The notes under the pieces: generated by a model
What the model saw: only the letters and a program-made list of their open reading frames with translations
Database searches by the model: none
What the model was told of the DNA's origin: nothing
Part shown: positions 47,301-56,512 of the stretch, one piece after another
Layout of the letters: each line of letters starts with the position of its first letter
Numbering within the stretch: position 1 is the first letter of the stretch
NCBI GenBank assembly: GCA_963383645.1
Contig: OY726566.1
Location: 95,150,279 to 95,214,278 of the forward strand
DNA length: 64,000 bases
Source of the DNA: Muscardinus avellanarius
Taxonomy: Eukaryota > Chordata > Mammalia > Rodentia > Gliridae
Direction of reading: 5' to 3'
Made by a program: the position numbers and the translations under genes

Positions 47301-47385
47301 CTTTTTAAAGATACCAAACCTGGCTAAAAAAATTGAAGAGATTAAAAAGGACTTGGAAGCCAAGAAGAAGCCCCCGAGCTCCTGA
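37662..47385 (+). CDS. STMP1: STMP1, short transmembrane mitochondrial protein 1 (complete, 47 aa)
   Basis: STMP1 (C7orf73; mouse Mm47) is a mitochondrial membrane micropeptide. Joining 37662-37676, 46397-46450 and 47311-47385 gives 48 codons including the stop, encoding MLQFL, then [18 protein letters not shown], then [20 protein letters not shown] and PPSS. This matches human STMP1 in length and in nearly every residue as I recall it. Residues 3-21 form one hydrophobic glycine-containing segment, and the remainder is a basic/acidic helix ending in a Lys-rich tail. The ATG follows CCGCCGCCGCC, a good Kozak context. It lies downstream of NUP205 on the same strand and convergent with SLC13A4, as in human. 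The small exons make it easy for automatic gene callers to miss. Confidence 0.95.
38002..38203 (-). repeat. SINE at the start of STMP1 intron 1
   Basis: An inverted dimer starting tgtggtcctggggattgggc and ending caccaccaagttcggct, about 330 bases after coding exon 1. Confidence 0.85.
38537..38556 (+). repeat. Poly-C tract of 20 bases
   Basis: An uninterrupted run of 20 C lies between ctctcatcg and gttctctagc. It is not in a SINE. Confidence 0.95.
38690..38885 (+). repeat. MIR element
   Basis: It shows agtgcttaagaggttaaact, then gtttccacactgggaaatgg and gtggtgaggattgaaaagga, in MIR order. The stretch 38,886-39,439 is unassigned. Confidence 0.75.
39440..39652 (-). repeat. B1-dID SINE
   Basis: An inverted dimer flanked by cccaaaattcttt before and cccaatattcttt after. 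The following 39,653-40,084 is unique intron. Confidence 0.88.
40085..40265 (+). repeat. MIR element
   Basis: The segment gcggtgtgatctcgcacaag then ttcttcagttgctccgtgcc and tcggtttccccaaacatcaa follows the MIR core. Confidence 0.7.
40459..40720. repeat. TIR-type DNA transposon copy (Tigger-like)
   Basis: Reads gattcagccaactgtggatc aaaaatatt near the left end, ttaggtatgataacatccag then agataatttaaag in the core, and gggacttgagcatctgcaga near the right end. It is the same element as at 28,080 and 51,955 but in the opposite orientation. Confidence 0.65.
41276..41492 (-). repeat. SINE with an (ATT)n microsatellite tail
   Basis: About 14 ATT units (41276-41319) occupy the tail position of an inverted dimer that ends caccacgcctgactc. 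The stretch 40,721-41,275 is unassigned intron. Confidence 0.85.
42030..44780 (-). repeat. Old antisense LINE-1 cut into six pieces by SINEs
   Basis: Ordered fragments of one L1 3' end and ORF2 are seen, all inverted: 42030-42117, 42343-42545, 42952-42985, 43178-43772 (gctaaataatactacctcat; taccacattttgttaatcat; aacatcttttcatttgcttg), 44255-44332 and 44531-44780 (ggcctttgattcattttgag). The intervening blocks are minus-strand SINEs 42118-42341, 42545-42951 (nested pair), 42990-43175, 43773-44008, 44011-44254 and 44333-44531. No ORF2 frame is open. Confidence 0.8.
42545..42951 (-). repeat. SINE inside a SINE, inside a LINE-1
   Basis: The inner SINE 42583-42806 splits an outer one (42545-42582 and 42807-42951). 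The duplicated target reads tacccttacttttt before and taccttacttttt after. Confidence 0.8.
44781..45267. other. GC-rich segment of STMP1 intron 1, unassigned
   Basis: A CpG-moderate, C-rich stretch without SINE signature. Several short open frames occur on both strands, but none shows splice-linked or family-recognisable coding. It may be a diverged repeat or a regulatory region. Confidence 0.35.
45268..45320 (+). repeat. L2-like fragment
   Basis: The stretch ccctaagagcagtgaccatt then ttaattctctcacag resembles the common L2 3' segment. Confidence 0.5.
45582..45812 (+). repeat. Young short-form SINE with a perfect 16-bp target duplication
   Basis: aagtgcggcaaagact occurs at 45582-45597 and 45797-45812 on either side of an intact short-form element (45598-45796). 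Confidence 0.94.
46000..46311. repeat. MIR fragment followed by a SINE
   Basis: 46000-46110 (+) is MIR-like (tctgtagacaagtcacttta). 46165-46311 (-) is a truncated dimer beginning inside its ID half. STMP1 exon 2 follows about 85 bases later. Confidence 0.65.
46397..46450 (+). CDS. STMP1: STMP1 coding exon 2 (transmembrane segment)
   Basis: The acceptor is attctttcag and the donor is GAC|gtaagt. Its 18 codons encode [18 protein letters not shown]. Confidence 0.95.
46451..47310 (+). other. STMP1: STMP1 intron 2, mostly unique sequence
   Basis: This 860-base intron lacks SINEs. A short MIR-like patch (tttacagatgggaaaaccag) is near 46,881. Nothing else is recognised. Confidence 0.6.
47311..47385 (+). 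CDS. STMP1: STMP1 coding exon 3 with stop
   Basis: The acceptor is ctttttaaag. It encodes [20 protein letters not shown] and PPSS, then TGA at 47383-47385. Confidence 0.95.
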   Translation: MPNLAKKIEEIKKDLEAKKKPPSS

Positions 47386-47810
47386 GGCCCTGCACACCTG
47401 CACCCTGCACACCGACCGTCCCGATGGTCCCCTCCTGGGCCTCCTACACACCGGCTCCCAGAGCGTTGTTTCCACCTGCATTGCTAGACCCTGTGGTGCC
47501 TCCGAGCCAAGACGGGCCACAGGCTGAGAACCCCTCGTCTCCCAGCAGCCCCACCTCTTGCCCTGCCTTGCTCCAGCTGCTGGGATTACGGTGCTAGATG
47601 AGCAGACATGACCTTTACTAGTAGTTTCTCCCCTATTCTTTGGGATTTCTACTACCTTTTGTCCAAAAAAATTGATGAGTTTTGTGTAGCTGTTCAGATA
47701 CAAAATAATGCTGATTTCACAGTTTAACAATTATAATGGGTGCTTGTTAAACTTTTGTTATTAAATTTTGTTGTTTCCAAGTAATTAAAATTAATATCTA
47801 GAAGCCAGTT
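47386..47810 (+). other. STMP1: STMP1 3' UTR with candidate poly(A) signals
   Basis: GC-rich then AT-rich unique sequence follows the stop. ATTAAA hexamers are at 47760-47765 and 47784-47789. No SINE interrupts this stretch. The end coordinate is approximate. Confidence 0.6.
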
Positions 47811-47908
47811 TGTGGTGAATTATCCATTTATTTTATACTGTTGTCAGGCAGTTCTGTCGTTGACAATTCAACTAATCAGTTTGCTATTTTGTAAGAAACT
47901 ATCTTCTA

Positions 47909-48098
47909 GCTGGGCATGGTGGCACACACTTGTAATCTTAGTACTTGGGAGGCTGAGACTGGAGGATCGCAGGTTCAAGGCCAGCCTCAGCTACTTAATG
48001 AGGTCCTCTGTAACTTGGTGAGACCATGTTTTATAATAAGGAATAAAATAGGGCTGGGAGTATAGCTTGGAGGTCGAATGCCCTGGGTTCAATCAATA

Positions 48099-48133
<35 letters not shown>

Positions 48134-48468
48134 GTATTCTAAGAATCTCGTTAAGTAAACTATATTCTAAATAAGTAGGGAATTTAAAAGTATGCACAGT
48201 AACATTTTTATCCCAATTGAATCCATAGTCTAATATACATATTTTTCCTTAGTGATTATTTGATCTGATCCCTTTCTCTTAGAAGAATCGTTCTTGAGAA
48301 TCACAGGTGCATTGACCTTGAGTGATGATGAGTGAGAAGTTGTTGATAAAGGAAACGCTACGACTTTTCTTACTAACGACATGTACGGAGCTGGGCTTGC
48401 CCAGGGGCAGAGCGTTGGCCAAGCGTGCGCGGGGCCCTGGGTTCATCCTTGGTCTTGGGGGGACCTAA
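47909..48468 (+). repeat. SINE with an AC tail, and an ID monomer
   Basis: 47909-48129 is a dimer ending in (AC)n from about 48100. 48388-48468 is a lone ID-type unit (aggggcagagcgttggccaa). The stretch between them is unique intergenic sequence. Confidence 0.78.
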
Positions 48469-48647
48469 AAAGCAAAGAAGTGTTTATATGTAACTTCATA
48501 GTGGTTCTCTTATTTACAAAGTTTCCACACACATAGAAAACAGGAGCCATCGAGCAGAGCTTCTGCTGCTCTTCTCTAATCAGTGCTTTGATTTTTCTGA
48601 AATCCAGAAGTGATTCTTGTAGTTTGCCAAATGTGTACTCAGTTCTG

Positions 48648-49606
48648 TGTGTAGAGATGGGCCCTCACTGTGTCGCCCAGGCTGGCCCCGAACTCTTGGC
48701 CTCAAGTCTCCCTGCCTCAGCCTCCTGGGTGCTGAGCAACAGACTCACTCCAGCGCACCTGGCTAATCCAGTATTATTTCTTTCTTGTGGTACTAGGGAT
48801 TGACCCCAGGGCTTGGTATAAGCTAGGCAAGTGCTTGACCACTGAACTCCATCTCCATTCCTCTATGTTTTCCTCATTTTTAATTTTAAGACGGGGCCTT
48901 GTTAAATTTTCCAAGCTGGTCTTTGGATTCTCCTGCCTTAGCCTTGTGAGTGGTTGGGATTACAGGCATGTGTCACCATTCCTGGTGCCAAGTCATATTT
49001 GGGGTTTTTGTTTTTATTTTAGTACTGGAGATTGAATTTAGGGGCTTTCTACCTCTAAGCCATACTCCCAGCACATTTTTTTTTAATTTTAAATTTTGAA
49101 ACAGTGTCTTTCTGAGTCGCTGAAGCTGACTTCAAACCTGCAACCCTCCTGTCACAGCCTTCCAAGTATTATATTAGTATTGCTGGTATTCACCACCAAA
49201 CCAGCTTAATTTTTTAAATTTTTTGTTTCATTTTATTTTATTTTCTGCAGTACCTGGGGATGGAACCCGGGAGCATTCTACCTCTGAGCTATACCTTCAG
49301 CCCTATTTTTTATTCTCTATTTTGAAACCGGGTCTCACTGAGTTGCAGAGGGCCTCATTAAGTAGCTGAGGCTGTCCGCGAACCGCGACCCTCCAGTCTC
49401 AGCCTCCCGAATGCTGGGATGACAAGCGTGCGCCACCACGCCAGGCTCCCAGCCCTGTTTTTATTCTTTATTTTGAAACAGGGTCTCACTAAGTTTCGGA
49501 GGGCCTCACTAGGGCCTCGCTAAGCTGAGGCTGGCCATGAACCTGCAATCCTTCTTTCTTAGTCTCCCAAGTACTGGGATTACATGTGTGTATCACCACA
49601 CCCGGC
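48648..49606 (-). repeat. Intergenic SINE cluster
   Basis: Members, all inverted: 48648-48767 (B1/Alu-like monomer, ctgtgtcgcccaggctggcc), 48780-48984 (dimer whose ID half keeps the older gctaggcaagtgcttgacca form), 49011-49206, 49225-49446 and 49447-49606 (B1 part only). Confidence 0.8.
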
Positions 49607-49854
49607 TTTCATATTTTAGTTAAAAAATATTTCAAGAGGTAACTTTTCCCATAGGTCAAGATACAAAAGTGATTTTGTATAAACTCTTCATTGTTTTCAA
49701 AGATACGATGTTTACAGGGATGAAACCTCTCTCTCTTCGATGGAGAGCGGTACCTAAGTGTCACCCTGGAGATCACTCATCCCTATGAAGACCAGCCTCA
49801 CGTGTGACATGGAGTGGGATCAGATGATGGTTTGGCTTCACCCTCGCAGCAGGA

Positions 49855-50005
49855 AATGGACAAGTGGTTTATTCTTTCGGAAACCCTGCGCTACCTGTAA
49901 GATGTGCTTGTAATATCTACCTCACGGCGTTTTCATGAGAAATAACTGAGGTGATGCGTTACATCGTGCTTTGCAGAGTGTCCAATAAATAGTAGATTCT
50001 AGTCC
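49855..50005 (+). repeat. MIR element
   Basis: The segment gacaagtggtttattctttc, then tatctacctcacggcgtttt and gagtgtccaataaatagtag follows the MIR 3' half. The stretch 50,006-50,728 is unassigned intergenic sequence. Confidence 0.75.
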
Positions 50006-50728
50006 AAACACGCTGTTGGTGTCAGAGTCCTTTATTCCTCGAGTCACTTCTGGAACCAGTGTGAGCCATCCAAAATGGCATTATTCTGTGGCTAGTCCCT
50101 AAGATTGGTATAAATTTAGAGTATCCACCTTAATCAGACCACCTGGCTCACAAAATTTTATACTGAGTGGCAAAGTTGTTAGAATGAAGGTTTACCACCC
50201 TTAAGGATATTAAAAATGCTAGTGGCTATTTAAAAAGCTGGCTCTGCAGGGGGAATCCACTTTTGGTTATTATGTGATAGCATGGTTATTATGTGTATGT
50301 GGTCTCCCAGGGGTGGTCACTGATATTAGAAGGTTTTGTCTTTTTACACTACATCTTATAATTTAGGGCATCCTTCAGGATTGACACGTGTCCTAAGTGA
50401 CACTTAGCCTGGCTGATAGAATTGTTTTTATGGGGGCTGGGGTGGGGGAGCAAGCCAACCAGCAAGTTACCACATAAACTACACAGCGGACACAGGCTGA
50501 CTTCATGGTCACCATTCAGATGCACTCCCCTGGGTGCACACTGCAGGAAATCAGGACCATCATGGATGTTAGGTGTCACTGGAAATCAGAAGTGGAGGCG
50601 TGTGGCGGCTGATGTGACTCCACAGTTACCCTCTCTAGGGGTTTCGTAGGCACCTTCACACAGCAAGGGTGATAGGAAGAAGTACCACCAACACATGCCC
50701 TTTTTCTTTTCTTTTAAAAAACATTTGA

Positions 50729-50928
50729 AGCCAGGCAAGGTGGCACGCTTGTAATCCCAGTACTTGGGAGACAGAGAGGAGGATCACAAGTTCAAAGCCA
50801 ACCTTGGCAACTTAGCGAGGCTCTCAGCAACCTAGTGAGACCCTTTTTTCAAATAAGAAATAAAATCGGGCTGGGGGTATAGCTCGGAAGTAGAATGCCT
50901 CTGGGTTTTAATCCCCATTATCAAAAAC
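50729..50928 (+). repeat. B1-dID SINE
   Basis: A plus-strand dimer with gggggtatagctcggaagta in its ID half. The stretch 50,929-51,954 is unique intergenic sequence in which I recognise no gene. Confidence 0.86.
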
Positions 50929-51954
50929 AAAACAAAAATCATTTGGAAACTCCCATTGATGTGATTTAAGAAAATTTTTGCCACACCTGACCATGAAGAG
51001 AGTGTTACTCAAAATAGTACTGCAAATTACTGTGACGCGTGAAATGGAACACTTCAGGATTGATGTTGGGGCCAATAAATACATTAAACTTGAAACACTT
51101 AAACTAGAACCCTCCCAAACAACACAAAGGGGGAGGAAAAAACACCTACTTAAAATCGTCAGAGGGGGCAGAGTTTTATGAGTTAGACGTAGTCATTGAC
51201 ATCTCTCGGTGATTTTCTTATTTGATGGTCTACACACTTAAGCAGTTGTTTGCTTCTGACTTAAAGGAGCGATTTTATTTTCTTTTTCCCAACTCCTTCC
51301 ATGTGACTACAGTGAAAAGTAAGGCCGCCTTTCCTAGTGGTGTGTTCATACTGGTTCACGGAGCATGTGTACACACGGGCAATGTTTTCATTTCCAATAA
51401 GCAGTTCCCTCCCTAGATACTGCACTGTTTGTTTTTCTGCTGAGATCACCCACACTGTACATGCTCCTCCTGAGCCAGTCCCCCTAAAGGAACACTGTAT
51501 ACCGCACTGGAGCAAATGAGGCATTTCTTAAACTTCCAGTCTCAGGTCTCGCACGTAGCATTTCCATTCCTTGTGCAGATGAATGGGTTCTTTTTTCCCT
51601 AGTAGGGCCTTGCCTAGTGGAAAGGAACAGGGTGTCGAAGGGAAAATATTGTGAGCACTTTCCTGCCCTGTCTTCATAGGGAGCTGTGACTCTTAAAATT
51701 TCACATGTTTCAGTTTATATATTTCCTCAGTCTGGTTGCAACACATCCATTCGGTCCAGTACTGAAGACCTAATAGAAGACGTGTTCTGCAAGACATCGG
51801 AAAAGAAAAAAGGCACTGAGAAGAGGGAGCGTGGGAAGTGCCAGGGCGGGTCACTGCAAGCCCGGGCCGGGCCTGCCACAGTCGCTGCCTCGGCGGAGGG
51901 CCGTGGAAGGTGTGCACTCGCATCCAACTGCCAGCTGCATCCATCTCTGGGATC

Positions 51955-52215
51955 GGTAGGGGATCGGTCTCCCCCCATGGGTACCAAGATCTGCAGTTGC
52001 TGAAGTCCATTATATGCAGCGGTGTAAATAACATCCTCCTGTGTGTTTAGATCATCTCTAGATTACTTAAGCCAGTGCAGCTATGTAAAGAAGGACAAGG
52101 AAAAAGTATATGAATTCAGTGTTAGTGCAATAATTTCCCCCCCAAATGTTTTCAACAGAGGTTAGTTGCACCCTCTAATGCAGAACCTGTGGATATGGGG
52201 GGCTGGCTGTCCTTC
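51955..52215. repeat. TIR-type DNA transposon copy (Tigger-like)
   Basis: Reads catgggtaccaagatctgca then gttgctgaagtccattatat, the core tagatcatctctagattact and the end aatgcagaacctgtggatat. It is the same family as at 28,080, in the same orientation. Confidence 0.68.
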
Positions 52216-52373
52216 TATCGATGTTCGGCTGAAGAAATAGATCTATTCTGACACTGGAGGGAAAGCTTTTTTTTTTTTAATTAAAAGATGGTGACATCTG
52301 AGTCTTTGACACATACGTTTCGTTATAAATGATTGTGAACCACATACTTCATGGGAAGCTCAAAAAAATTTCA

Positions 52374-53235
52374 AGCCAGGCATGGTGGCGCACGCTTGTA
52401 ATCCCCGCACTTGGGAGGCTGAGACAGGAGGGTTGCGCAGGTTCGAAGCCAGCCTCAGCTACTTAGGCTCTCAGCAACTTAGTGAGACCCTGTTTCCAAA
52501 TAAAATATAAAATAGGTCTGGGAGTATAGCCCGGAAGTAGAAAGCCCCTGGGTTCCACCCCCCAGTACCACAAAAAAAAAAAAAAAAAAAAAGAATTGCA
52601 AAGTCACCTTTGACTAAGTAAACCATAGATAGTTGGCTTGAGAATAAAATACAACTACTCTTAATGGCTTTTGCTCTCACTTCTAGAAAATGAGCTGCCT
52701 TAAGATGATTATTTGTTTTTCTATTTATATAGGGTGATATAATAATAATAATAGTTATTATTATTATTATTATTATTATTACACTGGGTATTGAACCCAG
52801 GGGCATTCTATCTCTGAGCTATACCCTAGTCCTATTTTACGATTTCTTTTTCTTTTCTTTTCTTTTTTTCTTTTTTTTTTTTTTTGAGGGCTTGGGGATG
52901 GAACCTAGGGGCATTTGACCTCCAAGCTACACCCCTTGCCCTATTTTTTATTCTTTATTTTGAAACCGGGTCTCACTGAGTTGCAAAGGACCTCAGTAAG
53001 TAGCTGAGGCTGTCTGCGAACCGCGATCCTCTCATCTCAGCCTCCGAATGCTGGGGTTACAAGCATGCACCACCATGCCCGGCTTCTATTTGACTGTTTA
53101 TTTTAAAACAAGGTCTCACTAGAGAGGCCTTGCTAAATTGCTGAGGCTGGCCTCAAACCTGTAAGCCTCCTATTTCAGCCTCCCAAGTACTGTGATACTC
53201 CTGTTTTAGCCTCCTGTGTGCCACCACACCCAGCT
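52374..53235. repeat. SINE, then an (ATT)n-linked SINE nested around another
   Basis: 52374-52592 is a plus-strand dimer. A minus-strand SINE with an (ATT)n tail (52741-52781) runs to 52839 and resumes at about 53085-53235. A second minus-strand copy of the gcgggtctgg type (about 52849-53084) is inserted between. Confidence 0.8.
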
Positions 53236-53282
53236 CCATATACTAGATTAGAAGATTAAATCAAGTCTCTAAAAATCAATTA

Positions 53283-53464
53283 CAGGTGTGGTAGCACACA
53301 CCTGTAATCCCAGTACTTGGGAGGCTGAGACAGGAGGATCACAGGTTTCAGGAAAATATCAGCAAGTAGTGAGACTCTCAGTAACCTAGTGAGACCCTGT
53401 TTCCAAATAAAAATGAAATAGGGCTGGGGGCATAGCTCGGAGGTAGAATGCTCTGGGTTCATTC

Positions 53465-53517
<53 letters not shown>
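53283..53517 (+). repeat. SINE with a long (AC)n tail
   Basis: A plus-strand dimer whose tail is replaced by (AC)n from 53468 to about 53515. Confidence 0.9.
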
Positions 53518-53519
<2 letters not shown>

Positions 53520-53886
53520 GGTCAAAATCATAACATCAAGAGAGACAGCTACTAAGAAGAGCTAGAAATTATCCAACAGCGGAGTAATTTTAGATGACCA
53601 GGAGTTACTGTATCTGCCATCTCCTGTCACTGGAATGGGCTGGTCTGGTCTGGCCCGAATCTGGATTTGGGAAAGAACAGCGCTGTTCTTGAGAGCAGCC
53701 AGTAGACCAGATTTGTAACAAAGGTGCCTTCTAAACCAGCTGGTTGAATGCGGCTGCTAAGGGAGCGGTGGCGGCTGCGCTGGGGACTTGGCGCTGCTTC
53801 TCTAGGAGGGAGGGGCTCCGACGCTGGACAGTGGCCAATAAGTCTCCATCCACTTATTTTCTCTCCCTCCCACTCTTTCTCTCTTC

Positions 53887-54390
53887 TCCTCCTCCTCCTC
53901 CTCCTCCTCCTCCTCCTCCTCCTCCTCCTCCTCCTCCTTCTCCTCCTCCTCCTCCTCCTTCTTCTTCTTCCTCTCTCTCTTTTTTTTGTACTGGCATTTG
54001 AGTGGCATTCTACCTCTGAGCTACATGCCCACCCCTTTTTGTTTTACTTTGAAGCAGATTTTTATTATTATTATTTTTAACGGTACTGTCTGGGGACAGA
54101 ACCCAGGGGCATTCTACCTCTGAGCTACACCCTCAGCCCTATTTTTTATTCTTTATTTTGAAACTGAGTTGCAAAGGGCCTCACTAAGTATTAGCCGAGG
54201 TTGTCTGCGAACTGCGATCCTCGTCTCAGCCCCCCAGAGGCGGGGATTACAAGCGTGCACCACCAGGCCCATCGTCCTGTGCTGAAGCAGAATTTTGCGC
54301 AATTACCACAGGCTGTCCTTGAACCCGCAATCCTTCTGTCTCAGCCTCCCAAGTACTGGGATTACAGGCATGTGCCACCACACCTGGGTT
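53887..54390 (-). repeat. (TCC)n tract joined to a SINE nested around another
   Basis: (TCC)n at 53887-53970 precedes an inverted SINE (53980-54060, resuming at about 54280-54390). It is split by another inverted SINE (54061-54272). Target copies read gaagcagattttt and gaagcagaatttt. Confidence 0.8.
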
Positions 54391-54883
54391 GCCTACTTCA
54401 TTCCAAGGGAATTTTTTCTTATTATACTCCCAGAATCTTACTGATTTTTTGTAATTTTGTATTATCTTCTGACTTAGGGTCTATAATCTCTAATGGTTCA
54501 GAAACGCAATGATTTGGCTGCTCTGACAATAGGAAGGACACCCCGACTCTTGAACATTTTTTAATAAATTAGCTGCAGGGATCCGGGCGGATCAAGCGGC
54601 TGTGGCGTAGTTAACACTGGTATTTCATTTGGGCTCCTGAGAGCTTCACTATGAGAGCTGGCCCCATAGTGGCTAAGCTAACAGACACGGCAGAGGTGGT
54701 GACGTTCGACCCGGCCAGTCACCCTCTGTGGCTGGAGCGTGTGAGTGTCGACCCACACAAAAGAAACTTTACAACTCACAGATACTCGATAAACTACAGG
54801 AGCCATTTTATAGATAAGTTAGTGTGGGAAATCTGCACATGCCATCGACAATAACCTAAAGCCAGTAACTATGGGGGCTGGGC

Positions 54884-55104
54884 ATAGTGACTCACACTTG
54901 TAATCCCAGTATTTGGGAGGCTGAGACAAGAGGACCGCAGGTTCGCAGCCAGCTTCTGCTTCCTAGGGAGGCCCTCCACAACTTAGTGAGAGCCTGTTTC
55001 AAAATAAAGAATAAAAAATAAGGCAGAGGGTATAGTTCAGAGGCACAATGCCCCTGGGTTCCATCCCCAGTAAAACACCTTCTCTCTCTCTCTCTCTCCC
55101 TCTT

Positions 55105-55164
<60 letters not shown>
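54884..55164 (+). repeat. SINE with a (CT)n tail
   Basis: A plus-strand dimer ends ccatccccagtaaaacacct and passes into about 85 bases of CT dinucleotide repeat (55079-55164). It precedes the tentative SLC13A4 3' UTR. Confidence 0.88.
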
Positions 55165-55166
<2 letters not shown>

Positions 55167-55341
55167 TTCCCAATAAAATTTAAGCAAGCAACTCGGTAGA
55201 AATCAGAGCTATGTCAGGGCAGCAGCTGGAGGGACAGAGCTCTATCCAGCTACCTAGCAAGGACATCCATGGAGAAAATATTCTGGTCTACAGGAGGAAG
55301 AAGGAGGCCTTGCTTTGCAGACTGGGTTCTCATCAGGCACA

Positions 55342-56374
55342 TTTATTGATCAGTTACAGCTTAAAACATTGTAGAAGTTGCCAGGGGAATGCAAGAGTCT
55401 TGGCCTCTGCCTCCCCTCGAGGGGCTCACTGACCTGTCCGGAGCAACTGGCAAGTTGGACCTGTAAGTACCTCTCAGTACTTGGTCTTCTCAGGAATGAA
55501 CCACTCATTAAATCCACAGCCAGCCAGCATAATACCAGTGATAGCGCTGTGGACCTGACTGTGGTTTGGGTCTCCCCAATAAAGCAGATATGAGCCTTTT
55601 CCCTCCCTCTTCCCCCTTAGCCGAGGCACTGGTATTTCCGGCTAGCTAGCCTCAGTGTAAAGAGAGATGCTGATCTCCATGCCTCTTTTCTCTGTTTACT
55701 TTTCCTTTCACAGAGAGAATAATACCAGCCTCTTACTGAAGGCGGACACTCTTTCTTTACAGGATATCGGTGCCAAAGTGAAGGGGAGCCACTGAAAGGA
55801 GAGGTTTAAGATGGAAATCAACGGAGTGACAAATGAGTATTGATTTCCACAAAGAGGACCCACTAAGAATTGCCTTTCAGTGAAGAGAACTTAGGGCAGA
55901 GATACTTGGGAGGGCTCCAGTTCTGGGTAAGGCCCCCGCCCCCACCCCGGGGGAGACGCCACTGGCTCCGCTCGCTGTCTGCATAGGTAGGGCGAATTGG
56001 AGATCTCCTTCAACTCCGGAGAAGGTATCAGGAATAACATAAGACGTGGCGAGGCTGTCCAGTTTGTGAGGCTTCGTGTCTCTGGGGCTACTAAGATGTG
56101 CTTTTTTAAAATGTTCCTGTCTTCAGAAAGTTTGGAAAGACTAGACCCAAGGAAAAGAGAACTGTTTTGGGTTTTCTCGAGCTACGATGCTACACCAGGC
56201 AGGCAGGTGGGGAAGAGTCGTGGAGTAGCCCAGCCGGTGCTGGACGCCCTGAGGTGGGCGGTGGCGGGTCCTCTGGCCGGCGTGCCCTCAGTGTGGCTCC
56301 AGGGGGCTTTCTTCTCCAGTGGTTCGGCTTCCGCTGAGTGCAGCTCCTTGGCGGGTGAGCTTTGTCCACTTGTG
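55342..56374 (-). other. SLC13A4: Tentative SLC13A4 3' UTR ending near an AATAAA
   Basis: This is SINE-free sequence after the stop. The first minus-strand AATAAA outside a SINE is at plus 55342-55347, about 1 kb downstream. The area around it also resembles an old L2 fragment, so the hexamer may not be the functional signal. Confidence 0.35.
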
Positions 56375-56512
56375 TTAGGCCTGATCAGTGATGTTACTGA
56401 CCTTAGCCCAGGCTGGAAAAGTGTCCAGGTGGAACAGGCTAACTCCCCAGGTGTTGATGGCCACCATCACGATCACCAGGCCAATGACGTTGACTCCCAG
56501 GCCGGCTTTCAC
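56375..56512 (-). CDS. SLC13A4: SLC13A4 terminal coding exon with stop
   Basis: On the minus strand this exon has acceptor acatcctgcag. It reads VKAGLGVNVIGLVIVMVAIN through PAWAKVSNITDQA, then TAA (plus-strand 56375-56377). Confidence 0.96.
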   Translation of the reverse strand: MKAGLGVNVIGLVIVMVAINTWGVSLFHLDTFPAWAKVSNITDQA

